DNA of 64,000 nt from NCBI RefSeq assembly GCF_018070465.1, contig NZ_JAGPXT010000003.1:62001-126000 (forward strand), given 5' to 3'. The first letter of the stretch is position 1. Every line of letters starts with the position of its first letter. This DNA is from Micromonospora sp. C95. GTDB lineage: Bacteria > Actinomycetota > Actinomycetes > Mycobacteriales > Micromonosporaceae. Under the pieces are notes generated by a model. The model saw only the letters and a program-made list of their open reading frames with translations, did no database searches and had not been told where the DNA came from. Position numbers and translations under genes: made by a program. This document shows positions 20,411-32,001 of this stretch, piece by piece.

Positions 20411-23400
20411 TCACTGCGCCGCGAGCTTGCGGTTGATGACCTCGAAGATCTCGGCCACCGGGCCGGGCAGGTTCATCTCGTGGTGCGTGGCGTGCACGTC
20501 GTGTTCCTCGATGGCGCCGAGCACGTACGGCCGCCACAGCTGCGCGTACAGGTCGTCCTTGAGCACCGCGTTGAAGAACAGCACGTCACCGTCGTAGACC
20601 GGCGACTCGAACGTCATCATCAGCTGGGAGTTGTTGGCCAGCACCCGGGCCATGACGTCGATGGAGTCCTGCTGGTTGTCGGTGCCGATGTACTGGCCGA
20701 AGAAGTCCTCCAGCTCGTCCCGGTAGTCCTCGACGGTCTTGTTGGCGTGGATCTCGGACCAGCCGTGCCCGCCGGGCTGCGAATCGAGGATGGCCGTCAG
20801 GGCGATCTGGTGACCGCGCCGGGCGAGGCCGGCCGCGACGGCCTGGGCCACGGTGCCACCGTAGGACCAGCCGATCAGGTGGAACGGGCCGTCCGGCTGG
20901 ATCTTCAGCATCTCCTCGATGTAGCCGTCGACCATCTCCTCGACCGAGGTCACCAGGTCACCCACGCCGTTGTAGCCGCGCGCCTGCAGGGCGTACGCCG
21001 GCCGGTCCGGCACGTGCACCACGAAACTGAAGTACGCCCAGCCGAGCCCGCCTCCCCCGTGAAAGAACCACAGCGGTGGCTTGCCCGTGCCGGGGTCGAT
21101 GTTCAGCGGCAGCACCACGCCGAGCGGGTCGGCGATCTCCCCGGCGGGCTGACCGATCAGCAGCAGCGACGCCAGCTCGGCCACGGTGGGGAACTTGATG
21201 ATCGTACGGAGTGGGAACTCGATGCCGAACTCCTTGCGGATGCGCACGCTGAGCCGGGTGGCCAGCAGCGAGTGCCCGCCGAGGGCGAAGAAGTCCTCGT
21301 CGACCCCGACGGTCTCCCGGCCGAGCAGCTCGCCGAAGATCGCGCACAGCCGCTGCTCCTGCGAGGTACGTGCCTGTCGACCGGTCGCCTTGCTGGTGTC
21401 CTCCTCGGGCAGCGCCCGACGGTCGAGCTTTCCGTTGGGGGTGAGCGGCAGCTCGGCGAGGGCGATCACCGTGGCCGGCACCATGTAGTCCGGCAGGCGT
21501 CCGCGCAGGTACGTGGTGAGCTCGGTGCGCAGCTGGTCAGCCGCGACACCGGCGGTGGGCGCCGGCACCACGTAGCTCACGATGCTCTTGTCGCCCTGCT
21601 GGTTCTCGCGCACCACGACCGCCGCCTGCGCCACGCCGGGGTGCCCGGCCAGCACGTGCTCGATCTCCCCCAACTCGATCCGGAAGCCCCGAACCTTCAC
21701 CTGGAAATCGGTGCGCGCGATGTACTCCAGCTGACCGGCCCGGTTCCACCGCGCCAGGTCTCCGGTCCGGTACATGCGCGATCCGGCCGGCCCGAACGGG
21801 TCGGCCACGAACCGCTCGGCGGTCAGGTCCGGTCGGCCCTGGTAGCCGCGGGCCAGGCCGTCGCCGGCGAGGTACACCTCCCCGGCGACGCCGCGCGGCA
21901 CCGGGCAGAAGCGCGAGTCGAGCAGATACACCTGGGTGTTGCCGATCGGGGTGCCGATCGCCACCGGTGCTCCCGGGGTCAGCGGCGCCATGGTCGACCA
22001 GGTCGTCGTCTCCGACGGGCCGTACCAGTTGCCCACCTCGGTGGCCTGCCCGGCCAGCGTCTCGGCGAGACGGGCGGGCACCGCCTCCGCCCCGGTCATG
22101 ATGCGCAGGCCCCGCGCGGCGTCCGGGTCGTGGGCGAGCAGCATCTGCCAGAAACCCGGCGTGGCCTGTACCACGCTGACCCCGTTGCGCCGGATGAACC
22201 CCAGCACGGCCGCCGGATCGGTGACGGTCTCCTTGGCCGCCATCACCATCGTCGCGCCGCTGACGAACGGCAGGTACAGCTCGGTGTTCGCCATGTCGAA
22301 GGAGACCGTCGTGCTGAACAGCATCCGCTCCCCCGGCGACAGCGGGAACCGCCGCTGGACCGAGGCCAGGAAGTTCGCGACCGCGCCGCGCGGGATCGTC
22401 ACGCCCTTCGGCGCGCCGGTGGAACCGGAGGTGTAGATCACGTACTGGGTGTTCGCCGGGTGGATGACCACCGCCGGCGGCAGGTCCGGGTAGCCCGAGC
22501 AGTCGGCGCCGGCGAGGGTGTCGTCGTCGAGCACCAGCACCGGCTTCGCCTGCGCCAGGATGTGGTCGATGCGGGAGCGCGGGTGCTCCGGGTCCAGCGG
22601 TACGTAGGCGCCGCCGGCCTTGAGGACCGCCAGCAGCGCCACCATCAGGTTCACCGTTCGGGGCAGGCACACGGCGACCATCGACTCGGCTCGCACGCCG
22701 CGCTCCACCAGCCAGTGCGCCAGCCGGTTCGACCGGACGTCCAGCTCCTGGTAGGTGAGCGAGTCGTCCCCGGTGAGCACCGCGAGTGCCTGGGGTGACT
22801 CCTGGACCCAGCGGCTCACCGCCGCCAGCAGGCCGCCGTCCAGCGTCGGCTCGGCGGTGTCGTTCACCTCCACCAGCAGTCGCTCGCGCTCCGCCGCGGT
22901 GAGCACGTCGACGTCGCCGACGCACCGGCTCGGGTCGGCGACCAACTGCTCCAGGACGCGGACGAACCGGGCGGCCATGGCCTCCACGGTGTCCCGGTCG
23001 AACAGCCTGGTCCCGTACTGGATGTCGCCGTAGAGCACGCCCGCCGCGTCGTCCAGGGTCATGCTGAAGAAGAGGTCGACCATGGCCTTCGTGGTGAGGG
23101 CCTGCTGGAACTCGGCCGTGAGCCCCGGGAAGTCGAGCACCGGCTTGGCGAAGTTCTGCCAGCCGCACATCACCTGGAACATCGGCCGGTACGTGGCGGA
23201 GCGGTCCGGGTTGATCTCCTCGACCAGCACGTCGAACGGCACGTCCTGGTGCTCGTACGCGGTGAGTGCCTTGTTGCGCACCTGGGCGAGCAGGTCCAGG
23301 AAGGTCGGGTTGCCGGACAGGTCGACGCGCAGCACCAGGTTGTTGACGAAGCAGCCGACCAGGTCGGCCAGCGCCTCGTCGGTCCGCCCGGCGATCGGGG

Positions 23401-24223
23401 ACCCGATCGGCACGTCCTCGCCGCCGCCGAGCTTGCTCAGCAGCACCGCCAGCGCGGCCTGCACGATCATCGACATGGTCATGCCCCGCTCGGCGGCGAG
23501 GCGTTCCAGCCCGGCGGTGACGGCGGGCCGCACCTCGAAGGCCACCGCGTCGCCGTCGGTGCTCAGGTCCGCCGAGCGCGGATGGTCCAGCGGCAGGTTC
23601 AGCGGCTGGGGTACGCCGGTGAGTTCCTTGCGCCAGTACTCCAACTGCGCCGCGGCGAGGCTGTTCGGATCCTTCAGGTCACCGAGCACCTCCCGCTGCC
23701 ACAGCGTGAAGTCCTTGTACTGCACGGGCAGCGGCTCGAACTCCGGGGCCCGGCCCGCCCGCCGGGCGCCGTACGCGGTGGCCAGGTCCCGGGCCAGCGG
23801 AAAACTGGAGCTGCCGTCGGTGGCGATGTGGTGGATGGCCAGGACGAGGACGTGCTCGCGGGGCGAGGAGCGGATCAGGCTGGTCCGGAACGGAACCTCG
23901 GTCGCCAGGTCGAAGGTGTGCGCGACCGCCCTGTCGACCGCACCGGACACCTCCTCCGGTGCCACCTCCAGCACCGGCGTCTCCACCCGGGCCAGCGCCT
24001 CGGCCACCGGCAGGATCCGCTGGTGCGGCTCGCCCTGGTCGTCCACCACGTAGGTGGTGCGCAGGATCTCGTGCCGCTCGACCACGTCCCTGATCGCCGC
24101 GTCCATCGCGGACAGGTCCAGGTCCCCGGTCAGCCGCAGGGCCGCCGACATGTTCCAGGTCTCGCCACCCTCCAATTGGTGCAGGTACCAGTAGCGGCGT
24201 TGGGCGAAGGACAACGGAATCAT
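20411..24223 (-). CDS. Nonribosomal peptide synthetase, C-A-T-TE (terminal module)
   Basis: The 1270-residue protein is the release module. C about 1-430 has HHIATDG near 130. A about 455-950 has [14 protein letters not shown] near 598 and NGKLDRRALPE at the end. T about 965-1035 has [12 protein letters not shown] about 1050-1270 has GWSYGG near 1120 and a C-terminal HATHHEM histidine. Reading the eight variable pocket positions against GrsA gives D-M-T-Q-M-G-W-T-W. This partly resembles the glycine code (Q, G and W at matching places) but is not a clean match. The TE probably releases the peptide by macrolactonisation. ATG 24223 follows GAGGAG, and the upstream NRPS stops only four bases before it. 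It begins with [10 protein letters not shown] like the two preceding NRPSs, with no linker in front of the condensation domain. Confidence 0.95.
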   Translation of the reverse strand: MIPLSFAQRRYWYLHQLEGGETWNMSAALRLTGDLDLSAMDAAIRDVVERHEILRTTYVVDDQGEPHQRILPVAEALARVETPVLEVAPEEVSGAVDRAVAHTFDLATEVPFRTSLIRSSPREHVLVLAIHHIATDGSSSFPLARDLATAYGARRAGRAPEFEPLPVQYKDFTLWQREVLGDLKDPNSLAAAQLEYWRKELTGVPQPLNLPLDHPRSADLSTDGDAVAFEVRPAVTAGLERLAAERGMTMSMIVQAALAVLLSKLGGGEDVPIGSPIAGRTDEALADLVGCFVNNLVLRVDLSGNPTFLDLLAQVRNKALTAYEHQDVPFDVLVEEINPDRSATYRPMFQVMCGWQNFAKPVLDFPGLTAEFQQALTTKAMVDLFFSMTLDDAAGVLYGDIQYGTRLFDRDTVEAMAARFVRVLEQLVADPSRCVGDVDVLTAAERERLLVEVNDTAEPTLDGGLLAAVSRWVQESPQALAVLTGDDSLTYQELDVRSNRLAHWLVERGVRAESMVAVCLPRTVNLMVALLAVLKAGGAYVPLDPEHPRSRIDHILAQAKPVLVLDDDTLAGADCSGYPDLPPAVVIHPANTQYVIYTSGSTGAPKGVTIPRGAVANFLASVQRRFPLSPGERMLFSTTVSFDMANTELYLPFVSGATMVMAAKETVTDPAAVLGFIRRNGVSVVQATPGFWQMLLAHDPDAARGLRIMTGAEAVPARLAETLAGQATEVGNWYGPSETTTWSTMAPLTPGAPVAIGTPIGNTQVYLLDSRFCPVPRGVAGEVYLAGDGLARGYQGRPDLTAERFVADPFGPAGSRMYRTGDLARWNRAGQLEYIARTDFQVKVRGFRIELGEIEHVLAGHPGVAQAAVVVRENQQGDKSIVSYVVPAPTAGVAADQLRTELTTYLRGRLPDYMVPATVIALAELPLTPNGKLDRRALPEEDTSKATGRQARTSQEQRLCAIFGELLGRETVGVDEDFFALGGHSLLATRLSVRIRKEFGIEFPLRTIIKFPTVAELASLLLIGQPAGEIADPLGVVLPLNIDPGTGKPPLWFFHGGGGLGWAYFSFVVHVPDRPAYALQARGYNGVGDLVTSVEEMVDGYIEEMLKIQPDGPFHLIGWSYGGTVAQAVAAGLARRGHQIALTAILDSQPGGHGWSEIHANKTVEDYRDELEDFFGQYIGTDNQQDSIDVMARVLANNSQLMMTFESPVYDGDVLFFNAVLKDDLYAQLWRPYVLGAIEEHDVHATHHEMNLPGPVAEIFEVINRKLAAQ

Positions 24224-24227
24224 GTGC

Positions 24228-27200
24228 TTACTCCTCTACGGTCATCTTGCGCAGGCGAGGGCGACGCGGAGCTGCCGGTGCTTCCGGTCCCGCCCGGTCC
24301 AGCCAGTCGGCGAGCGCGGCCACCGTGGGCCGGTCGAAGATCGTGCGGATGGGGATCTCCGCTCCGGTTTCCGCCCGGGCCCGGCTGATCAGCCGGGTGG
24401 CGAGCAGCGAGTGCCCGCCCAGATCGAAGAAATCGTCGTCGACGCCGACCCGCTCCAGCCCCAGCACTTCGGCGAAGAGCCTGGTCAGGCACTCCTCCCG
24501 CGGGGTGCGCGGCGCCCGGTAGTGGGTACCGCCGAACTCCGGCTCGGGCAGCCCGGCCCGGTCCAGCTTGCCGTTGGCCAGCAACGGCAGCCGGTCCAGC
24601 AGCACGAAGGCGGAGGGCACCATGAACTCCGGCAACCGCTCGGCGGTGTGCCGGCTGAGTTCCGCGGCGTCGACCTCGCCCCCGGCCACGACGTAGGCGG
24701 CGAGCCGGGCACCGGTGCCCGCGCCCGGCCGGGACACCACGACGGCCTGGTCGACCGCCGGGTGCGCGCCGACGACCGTCTCGACCTCGCCCGGCTCGAT
24801 CCGGAAGCCGCGCACCTTGACCTGTGCGTCGCCCCGGCCCGCGTACTCCAGCTGCCCGTCGTCGTTCCACCGGGCCAGGTCGCCGGTGCGGTACATCCGG
24901 GCGCCGGGCGGGCCGAAGGCGTCGGCGACGAAGCGCTCGGCGGTCAGGTCGGCCCGGCCATGGTAGCCACGACCGACGCTGCCGCCGACGTACAGTTCGC
25001 CGACCACCCCCGGCGGTACCGGCGCCAGGCCGGGGCCCAGGACGTAGGTCCGCATGTTGCCCAGCGGGGTGCCGATCGGCACGCTTCCCGCCGGGTTCGC
25101 CGCGTCCTCGGCGACGGTGCAGGTGGTGGCATAGAACGACTCGCTCTGCCCGTAGGCGTTCACCACCCGTACCCCGGGGAAGGCCTGCCGCGTCTTCTCC
25201 ACGAGCGAGACGGGCAGGGCCTCACCGGCGAAGACGACGGTCTCCACACTGGTCCGGCCGGCGATCTCGGCGACGAGTTCGGCGAAGGCGGACGGCACGG
25301 TGGAGATGACGCTGCCGTGCCAGCCCGCCGGCTCGGCCAGGGCCAGGACGTCCCGGACCACCTCGACGACGCCGCCGGTGGCCAGTGTCGTGAAGATCTC
25401 GAACGCCGAGACGTCGAAGTTCACCGAGGTGCCGGCGAGCAGCCGCTTGCCGGGTGCCAGGCCCACCCGGGACGCGAGCCGCAGCACGCCGTTGACCACG
25501 TTCGCGTGCGTGATGGCCACCCCCTTGGGCCGGCCCGTGGAGCCGGAGGTGTACATCACGTACGCCAACTGCTGTGCCTGCACGCGCGGTTCGACGCCGG
25601 TGTGGTCGCCGGACAGGTCGAGCGTGTCGAGCAGGACGTCCGGTGCGCCGTGCTCCGGCAACTCTGCGACCGTCGCGGAGTCGGTCAGGACGAGGCACGG
25701 CCGGGCCTCCCCGAGGATGGCGGCGGTGCGGGTGCTGGGATACCGGGGGTCGACCGGCAGGTACGCGCCGCCCGCCCGCAGGATCGCCAGCAGGGCGACG
25801 ACCAGGTCCGCCGAGCGCGGCAGCGACACCGCCACCACCGACTCCGGGCCCACGCCACGGCCAGTGAGTTCGTCCGCCAGGCGGGCGGCCCGGGCGGTCA
25901 ACTCGCGGTACGTGAGCGACTCGCCCCCGGCGACCACGGCGACCTCGTCCGGGGTCCGCGCCGCCTGGGCCCCGACGAGCCCGACGATCGTGGTCTGCGG
26001 GGTCGGCGTGGCCGTGTCGTTGACCTCGGTGAGCAGCAGGTGGCGTTCGGCCGCGTCCAGGATGTCGAGCTGCCCGACGGTCAGGCCGGGGGTGGCCACG
26101 AGGTGCCGCAGGACGCGGGCGAGGCGGGCTGCCAGCGCCTGCACCGCGTCCGGACCGAAGACGCCCCGCGCGTACTGCAGGAGGAGTTCGAGCTGCGGAT
26201 CCGCCGCCGCCATCAGGGTCAGCGGATAGTTGGTGGCCGTCGACGGGCGCAGGCCGGTGAAGGCGACACCGTCGGCGGCGTCGGTGGCGGCGTCGAGCGC
26301 GTCCCGGTCGACCGGATAGGACTCGAAGACGACGAGTGTGTCGAACAGCGACGGCAGGCCGACCGCCTGCTGGATCTCGGTCAACCCGAAGTGGTGGTGC
26401 TCCAGCAGGCGGGCCTGCCGACCCTGCAGCCGGGTGAGCACCGCCGCGATGGTGTCGCCGGGTGCGTACTCGACGCGCACCGGAAGGGTGTTGATGAACA
26501 TGCCGACCGTCGAGTCGACGTCGGTCACCGCGGGCGGGCGCCCCGAGACGGTCGCACCGAACAGTACGTCCTGGCGGCCGGTGAGCTGGCCGAGCAGCAG
26601 CGCCCAGGCACCCTGCACCAGGGTGTTGACGGTGACGCCCCACTCGGCTGCCCGCCGGACGAGGGCCTGCGCCTCGTCCGGGTCGAGCGCGACGGTGACC
26701 TGACCGACCCCCTCGACGGCCGCCTGGTCCGAACCGGGGGCGAGCAGGGTGGGCTCCTCGACCCCGGCCAGCTCGGCCGCCCACACCCGCGATGACTCCT
26801 CGTCGTCCTGCTGGGCGCGCCAGCGCAGGAACTCACCGAAGTCGCCGGGCGCGGGCAACGCGGCCGGGTCGCCGCCGGAGGCGTAGAGCAGCAGCAGGTC
26901 CCGCATCAACAGCGGCATGGACCAACCGTCGATCAGCACGTGGTGGGCGGTCAGCACCAGTTCCGCGCGGCCGGGCGTCGGGACGACCAGGGCCATCCGG
27001 ATCAACGGTGGGCTGCCCACGTCGAAGTGCGCGGACCGGTCGCCGGCGAGGAAGCGCTCGAACCTCTCGGTCCGCTCCGCCTCGTCCAACGTGGTCAGGT
27101 CGTGGTACTGCCACGGCAGGGACACCTCCTGCGGCACCACCTGCACCACGCCGCCGTCCGCGCGGTCGACGAAGGCGGCCCGGAGGCTGGCATGGTGCCC

Positions 27201-30200
27201 CACCAGCGCCTGCGCGGCGCGGCGCAGCCGCTCCGGGTCGACCGCGCCGGACAGGTGGAAGACCAGCTGCATGTGGTACGCATCGAACGACGACCCGGCC
27301 AGCGCGGTGTGGAACAACATCCCGGACTGCACCGGCGTGGTCGGCCAGACGGTGGCCAGCGCACCGAACCGGCTCTCCCACCCGTCGATCTCCGCCTGAC
27401 TCACCTCGACCAGGGGCGCGTCGCTCGGGGTCAGCCCACCGGCGTCGGGGGTGGTGGCGTGCCGCGCCAGGGCGGTAAGCGCGTCGACCCACAGCCCGGC
27501 CAGCTCGGTCACCTCGTCACGGTCGAGCACGCCGGTCGGGAAACCGAAGTAGGCGGTCAGCTCGTCACCGTCGCCGGTGCTCGCGGCGACAGCGTTGATC
27601 TCCAGCGCCGACAACGCCGGCATGTCCGCGTCCGGGGCGGCGATCAGATCCCGGTACGTGGTGTCCGGCGCCCAGCCGAGGCCGCGAAGATCCTCAGGAA
27701 TGTCCGCGCCGGAGGCGCGGCCGAGGTAGTTGAAACCGATCTGCGGCTCAGGCATGCCGGCCAGCGCGGCGGCGGTGTGCGTGTTCAGGTGGCGCAGCAG
27801 GCCGTATCCCATGCCGTTGTCCGGCACGGCCCGCAACTGTTCCTTGACGGCCTTGATCGCCCGGCCGGCGGCCGGGCCACCGGCGAACGCGTCCACCAGG
27901 TCGACGCCCGTCAGGTCCAGCCGCACCGGGAACATCGCGGTGAACCAGCCGACGGTGCTCGACAGGTCGGCGCCGGGGAGCACGTGCTCGGCCCGGCCGT
28001 GCCCCTCCAGCCGCACCCGCGTCGAGGCGCCCTGCGCGCCCCGCGTCTCGTGCCAGCGGCTCAGCGCCAGCGCCAGGCCGGCCAGCAGCCCGGTGTCCAC
28101 ACCGGCCCGGAACACCGTGGGCACGGTGGTCAGCAGGGTCCGGGTGACCTCCGGCGGCACCTGGACACGCAGCGTGTCGACGGTGGCCGCGACGTCGCGG
28201 GCCGGATCGAGCGGACGAGCGCCCAGCACCGGCTCGTCGGCCCGCAGGATCTCCTGCCAGACGGGAAGTTCCGCCACTCGTTGCGGGCTGGTCGCGGCAT
28301 CGGCCAGCCCCCACATCCACCGCCGCAGCGAAGTGCCCACCGCGACCGGTGCTGCGGCATTGCCGCCGCTGACCCGCTGCCAGGCGGACACCAGGTCCGG
28401 GACCAGGATCCGCCACGACACCCCGTCGACGACCAGGTGGTGCAGCACGATGAGCAGCCGGTCCATCTCCGCGTCGGAGGTGAATCGCACGAACTGGGCC
28501 ATGACGCCCGCGTCCGGATCCAGCCGGTCGGCCGCCGCGTCCAACTCGGCCCGCACATCGACGTCGCCGAGGGTGACCTCGCGCAGCAACGCGGCGGCGT
28601 CCACACTGCCGACGGCCGCCATGACGATGCCCGACCCGGCCCGGTCGAGCCGGGACCGCAGCACGTCGTGTCGGTCCAGCACGGCCTGCAGGGTCGCGAC
28701 GAGTCCGGCGTGGTCGATGCCCTCGGGCAGGGTGAGCATCGCGGACATGCAGAAACGGCCGACGCCCCCGCCGAGCGCGAGCACGTGCGCCGCCGTCGGC
28801 GGCAGGGGCGCCCAGCCCACGCCACCACCGGGCAGCTCGGCCAGGGTCACCGGCTCCTCGTCCGCCCGGCCGTCGACCAGCTCGGCGAGCCGGGCGACGG
28901 TGCGGTGCTCGAAGATCTCCCGTGGGCTGAGGACCAGCCCACGGGTCTTGGCCCGCGCGGCGACCTGGATGGAACGGATACTGTCGCCGCCGCTGGTGAA
29001 GAAGTCGTCGTCGATCCCCACCGGCCCGCCGCCCAGGACGTCCGCGTACACCTCGGCCAGCAGCTGCTCCACGGCGCTGCGCGGCGCCCGATGCTCGGTG
29101 CCGGCGAACTCCGGCACGGGCAAGGCGCCCCGGTCCAGCTTTCCGCTCGCCGTCAACGGCAGCCGGTCCAGCACCACGAACTGGGCAGGAACCAGGTAGT
29201 CCGGCAGCCGCTCGGCCGCGAACGCGCGCAGTTCCGCCGGGGACAGACCGGCCGCCCGTCGTCGCGGACCGTCGCCGGTGGTGCTGTCCGCCGGCGCCAC
29301 GTAGCCGACGAGCCGGGTCCGGCCGTTGCAGTCCTGACACACGGTCACCGCCGCCCGGCCGATCTCGGGGTGTCGGCTGAGGACGGTCTCGATCTCGGTC
29401 GGCTCGACCCGGATGCCGTTCACCTTCACCTGCGTGTCGACGCGTCCCGCGTACCGCAGGTGGCCGTCGTCGTCCCACCGGGCCAGGTCGCCGGTGCGGT
29501 ACATGCGCGCGCCGGCCGGCCCGAAGGGACAGGCGACGAACCGCTCGGCGGTCGACCCGGCGTCGCGGTGATAGCCGCGGGCGAGCCGACCTCCGACGTA
29601 CAGCTCACCGATCACGCCGGGCGCGACCGGAGCGAGTTCGGGCCCCAGCACGTAGGCGCGCATGTTGGCCAGGGGTGCTCCGATCGGTACCGCTTCGGAG
29701 CCGGCCAGCTGCTGCGGAACCGGGTAGGTGGTGGCGTAGAAGCTCTCCGTCTGCCCGTACGCGTTGACGACGCGGACGCCGGGCAGGGCGCGCCGGACCT
29801 CGTGGACCAGATCCGCCGAGAGGGCCTCACCGGCGAAGACGACGGTTTCCACGTCGAGTGCGGGGCGTGCCGGCGTGCCCGCACCGAGCTGATCCAGCAG
29901 GGCGGAGAACACCGCGGGCACGGCGCTGACGGTGGTTCCCGACCAGCCGCCCCGTTCGGCGAGTTCGAGCACGTCACGGACGATCTCGATGCTCGCGCCG
30001 GTGGTCAGCGCGGTGAAGGTCTCGAAGACCGAGACGTCGAAGTTCACCGACGTCGCGGCCAGCATCCGGGAGCCCGCCTCGACCCCCACCCGGCGGCGCA
30101 GGTCCCACACGCCGTTGACCACACCGCCGTGGGTGACCGCGACCCCCTTCGGCACGCCGGTCGACCCGGACGTGAACATCACGTAGGCGAGATGCTCCGG

Positions 30201-31991
30201 CCGCACACCGGCCGCCGGCAGCTGCGCCACCGGGCCGTCCAGGCACAGGTCGTCGAGCCGCAGCACCGGCTGCGTGCCGGCGACCACCGCCGCCGTCGCG
30301 GCATCGGTCACCACCAGGGCCGGTCGGGCGGACTCGAGCAGGAGGGCGACCCGCCCGGCCGGGTAGCTGGGGTCGACCGGCAGGTAGGCACCGCCGGCCT
30401 TGAGCACGCCCAGCAGCGTGACCACCAGCTCCACCGACCGTGGCAGGGCGACGGCGACCAGGACGTCCGGTCCGACACCGCGCTGCCGCAGCAGCGCGGC
30501 CAGCCGGCTCGCGCGGACGTCGAGTTCCCGGTACGACAACGTGGCCGGTCCGCACACCACCGCCGTCGCGTCCGGGGTGCGGACCACCTGGGCGGCGACC
30601 AGCTCCGCCACCGTGGCGTCCGGCACCGGTGCCGTCGTCCGGTTCAGCCGGGCCAGCCGGTCCCGCTCGGCGTCGGTGCGCAGGTCCACGGCGGCGAGCC
30701 GCGCCGCGGGATCGGCGACCACCTGCCGCAGCACCCGCAGATAGCGGTCGACGAGGCGCTCGGCCGTGGCCGGGTCGAACAGTTCGGTCGCGTACTCCAG
30801 CCGCCCGTAGGCGCCGCCGGCCGGGGCCGGGACGATGTTGAAGAAGAGGTCGAACTTCGCGGTCCCGGTGCCCGCCGGGACCGGGGTGACCCGCAGCCCC
30901 GGCAGCTCGACCTGCGCCCATTCGAACTGCCAGGCCAGCATCACCTGGAACAGCGGCTGGTAGGCGGTGGTCCGGTCCGGGCTCAGCAGCTCCACCAGAC
31001 GCTCGAACGGCACGTCCTGGTTGTCGTACGCGGCCAGGGCCCGGTCCCGGACCTGCCTGAGCAGATCCTCGAACGTCGGGTTCCCGGACAGGTCGACGCG
31101 CAGCACCCAGGTGTTGGCGAAGAAGCCGATCAGGTCGTCGAGTTGCTCGTCGGCGCGCCCCTCGATCGGGCTGCCGATCGTCAGGTCGTTGCCGGCGCCG
31201 AGATGGTGCAGCAGCACCGCCAGCGCGGCCTGGGCAACCATCGGGGCGGTGGCGCCGTGCTGCGCGGCGATCTTCGCGACGCCGGTCAGCAGCTCCTCGT
31301 CCAGCTCGAAGTCGACGTGACCGCCCTGGTGGCTGGCGGCCGTCGGACGCGGCCGGTCCAGCGGCAGGTGCACCGGTTGCGGCACGTCGGCCAGCTCCGT
31401 ACGCCAGTACTCGACCTGCGCCGCGGCGATGCTGTCCGGGTCGGACTCGTCGCCGAGCAGCTGTTGCTGCCAGATCGTGTAGTCCTTGTACTGCACCGGC
31501 AGCGGGGCCCACTGTGGTGCGGCACCCCGCAGGCGGGTGGTGTACGCCGTCACCAGGTCCCGCAGGAACGGACCCATCGACGCCCCGTCCGCGGCGATGT
31601 GGTGGAACACGAACGCCACCAGGTGCTCCTGCGCAGCCTCCTGGAAGATCGTGGCTCGCAGCGGAATCTGCGTCTGCAGGTCGAACCCCTGGCGTACCGC
31701 GGCCTGCACCGCGGCGGGCGAGGCGTCGCGGGCGACGGTGAGGAACCGGCTCTGGAAGACGGCCTCCTCCGGCGACAGCACCCGCTGTTCGGGGGTGCCG
31801 TCCGCGTCCTCGACGATGAGGGTACGCAGGCTCTCGTGCCGGGCGATGACATCGGTGAAGGCCGCGCACAGCGCCGCGGTGTCCAGTGGCCCGCTCAGGC
31901 GCAGAACGAACGGAATGTTGTACGTCGCGGACGCGCCCTCCAGGCGGTGGAGGAACCACATCCGGCGTTGGGCGAAGGACAACGGGATCAT
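24228..31991 (-). CDS. Nonribosomal peptide synthetase, C-A-T-E-C-A-T (two modules)
   Basis: The 2587-residue protein has two modules. C1: HHIAADG near 132. A1: [10 protein letters not shown] near 605. T1: GGDSIRSIQ near 1000, the GGDS form seen before epimerases. [14 protein letters not shown] near 1185, with GWFTAMFP and the GYGLLRHLN motif. C2: HHVLIDGWS near 1684, the D-donor-type condensation expected after E. A2: near 2145. T2: [10 protein letters not shown] near 2527. Pocket residues read by alignment to GrsA are D-V-F-A-V-A-A-Y-A (A1) and D-V-F-T-V-A-A-Y-A (A2). I associate this family with piperazic acid, fitting the KtzT homologue at 43787-44437. The first residue should be epimerised to D. 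It starts 10 bp after the stop of the preceding NRPS, with GTAGGAG upstream. Confidence 0.95.
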   Translation of the reverse strand: MIPLSFAQRRMWFLHRLEGASATYNIPFVLRLSGPLDTAALCAAFTDVIARHESLRTLIVEDADGTPEQRVLSPEEAVFQSRFLTVARDASPAAVQAAVRQGFDLQTQIPLRATIFQEAAQEHLVAFVFHHIAADGASMGPFLRDLVTAYTTRLRGAAPQWAPLPVQYKDYTIWQQQLLGDESDPDSIAAAQVEYWRTELADVPQPVHLPLDRPRPTAASHQGGHVDFELDEELLTGVAKIAAQHGATAPMVAQAALAVLLHHLGAGNDLTIGSPIEGRADEQLDDLIGFFANTWVLRVDLSGNPTFEDLLRQVRDRALAAYDNQDVPFERLVELLSPDRTTAYQPLFQVMLAWQFEWAQVELPGLRVTPVPAGTGTAKFDLFFNIVPAPAGGAYGRLEYATELFDPATAERLVDRYLRVLRQVVADPAARLAAVDLRTDAERDRLARLNRTTAPVPDATVAELVAAQVVRTPDATAVVCGPATLSYRELDVRASRLAALLRQRGVGPDVLVAVALPRSVELVVTLLGVLKAGGAYLPVDPSYPAGRVALLLESARPALVVTDAATAAVVAGTQPVLRLDDLCLDGPVAQLPAAGVRPEHLAYVMFTSGSTGVPKGVAVTHGGVVNGVWDLRRRVGVEAGSRMLAATSVNFDVSVFETFTALTTGASIEIVRDVLELAERGGWSGTTVSAVPAVFSALLDQLGAGTPARPALDVETVVFAGEALSADLVHEVRRALPGVRVVNAYGQTESFYATTYPVPQQLAGSEAVPIGAPLANMRAYVLGPELAPVAPGVIGELYVGGRLARGYHRDAGSTAERFVACPFGPAGARMYRTGDLARWDDDGHLRYAGRVDTQVKVNGIRVEPTEIETVLSRHPEIGRAAVTVCQDCNGRTRLVGYVAPADSTTGDGPRRRAAGLSPAELRAFAAERLPDYLVPAQFVVLDRLPLTASGKLDRGALPVPEFAGTEHRAPRSAVEQLLAEVYADVLGGGPVGIDDDFFTSGGDSIRSIQVAARAKTRGLVLSPREIFEHRTVARLAELVDGRADEEPVTLAELPGGGVGWAPLPPTAAHVLALGGGVGRFCMSAMLTLPEGIDHAGLVATLQAVLDRHDVLRSRLDRAGSGIVMAAVGSVDAAALLREVTLGDVDVRAELDAAADRLDPDAGVMAQFVRFTSDAEMDRLLIVLHHLVVDGVSWRILVPDLVSAWQRVSGGNAAAPVAVGTSLRRWMWGLADAATSPQRVAELPVWQEILRADEPVLGARPLDPARDVAATVDTLRVQVPPEVTRTLLTTVPTVFRAGVDTGLLAGLALALSRWHETRGAQGASTRVRLEGHGRAEHVLPGADLSSTVGWFTAMFPVRLDLTGVDLVDAFAGGPAAGRAIKAVKEQLRAVPDNGMGYGLLRHLNTHTAAALAGMPEPQIGFNYLGRASGADIPEDLRGLGWAPDTTYRDLIAAPDADMPALSALEINAVAASTGDGDELTAYFGFPTGVLDRDEVTELAGLWVDALTALARHATTPDAGGLTPSDAPLVEVSQAEIDGWESRFGALATVWPTTPVQSGMLFHTALAGSSFDAYHMQLVFHLSGAVDPERLRRAAQALVGHHASLRAAFVDRADGGVVQVVPQEVSLPWQYHDLTTLDEAERTERFERFLAGDRSAHFDVGSPPLIRMALVVPTPGRAELVLTAHHVLIDGWSMPLLMRDLLLLYASGGDPAALPAPGDFGEFLRWRAQQDDEESSRVWAAELAGVEEPTLLAPGSDQAAVEGVGQVTVALDPDEAQALVRRAAEWGVTVNTLVQGAWALLLGQLTGRQDVLFGATVSGRPPAVTDVDSTVGMFINTLPVRVEYAPGDTIAAVLTRLQGRQARLLEHHHFGLTEIQQAVGLPSLFDTLVVFESYPVDRDALDAATDAADGVAFTGLRPSTATNYPLTLMAAADPQLELLLQYARGVFGPDAVQALAARLARVLRHLVATPGLTVGQLDILDAAERHLLLTEVNDTATPTPQTTIVGLVGAQAARTPDEVAVVAGGESLTYRELTARAARLADELTGRGVGPESVVAVSLPRSADLVVALLAILRAGGAYLPVDPRYPSTRTAAILGEARPCLVLTDSATVAELPEHGAPDVLLDTLDLSGDHTGVEPRVQAQQLAYVMYTSGSTGRPKGVAITHANVVNGVLRLASRVGLAPGKRLLAGTSVNFDVSAFEIFTTLATGGVVEVVRDVLALAEPAGWHGSVISTVPSAFAELVAEIAGRTSVETVVFAGEALPVSLVEKTRQAFPGVRVVNAYGQSESFYATTCTVAEDAANPAGSVPIGTPLGNMRTYVLGPGLAPVPPGVVGELYVGGSVGRGYHGRADLTAERFVADAFGPPGARMYRTGDLARWNDDGQLEYAGRGDAQVKVRGFRIEPGEVETVVGAHPAVDQAVVVSRPGAGTGARLAAYVVAGGEVDAAELSRHTAERLPEFMVPSAFVLLDRLPLLANGKLDRAGLPEPEFGGTHYRAPRTPREECLTRLFAEVLGLERVGVDDDFFDLGGHSLLATRLISRARAETGAEIPIRTIFDRPTVAALADWLDRAGPEAPAAPRRPRLRKMTVEE

Positions 31992-32001
31992 CGACGCACT
32001 C

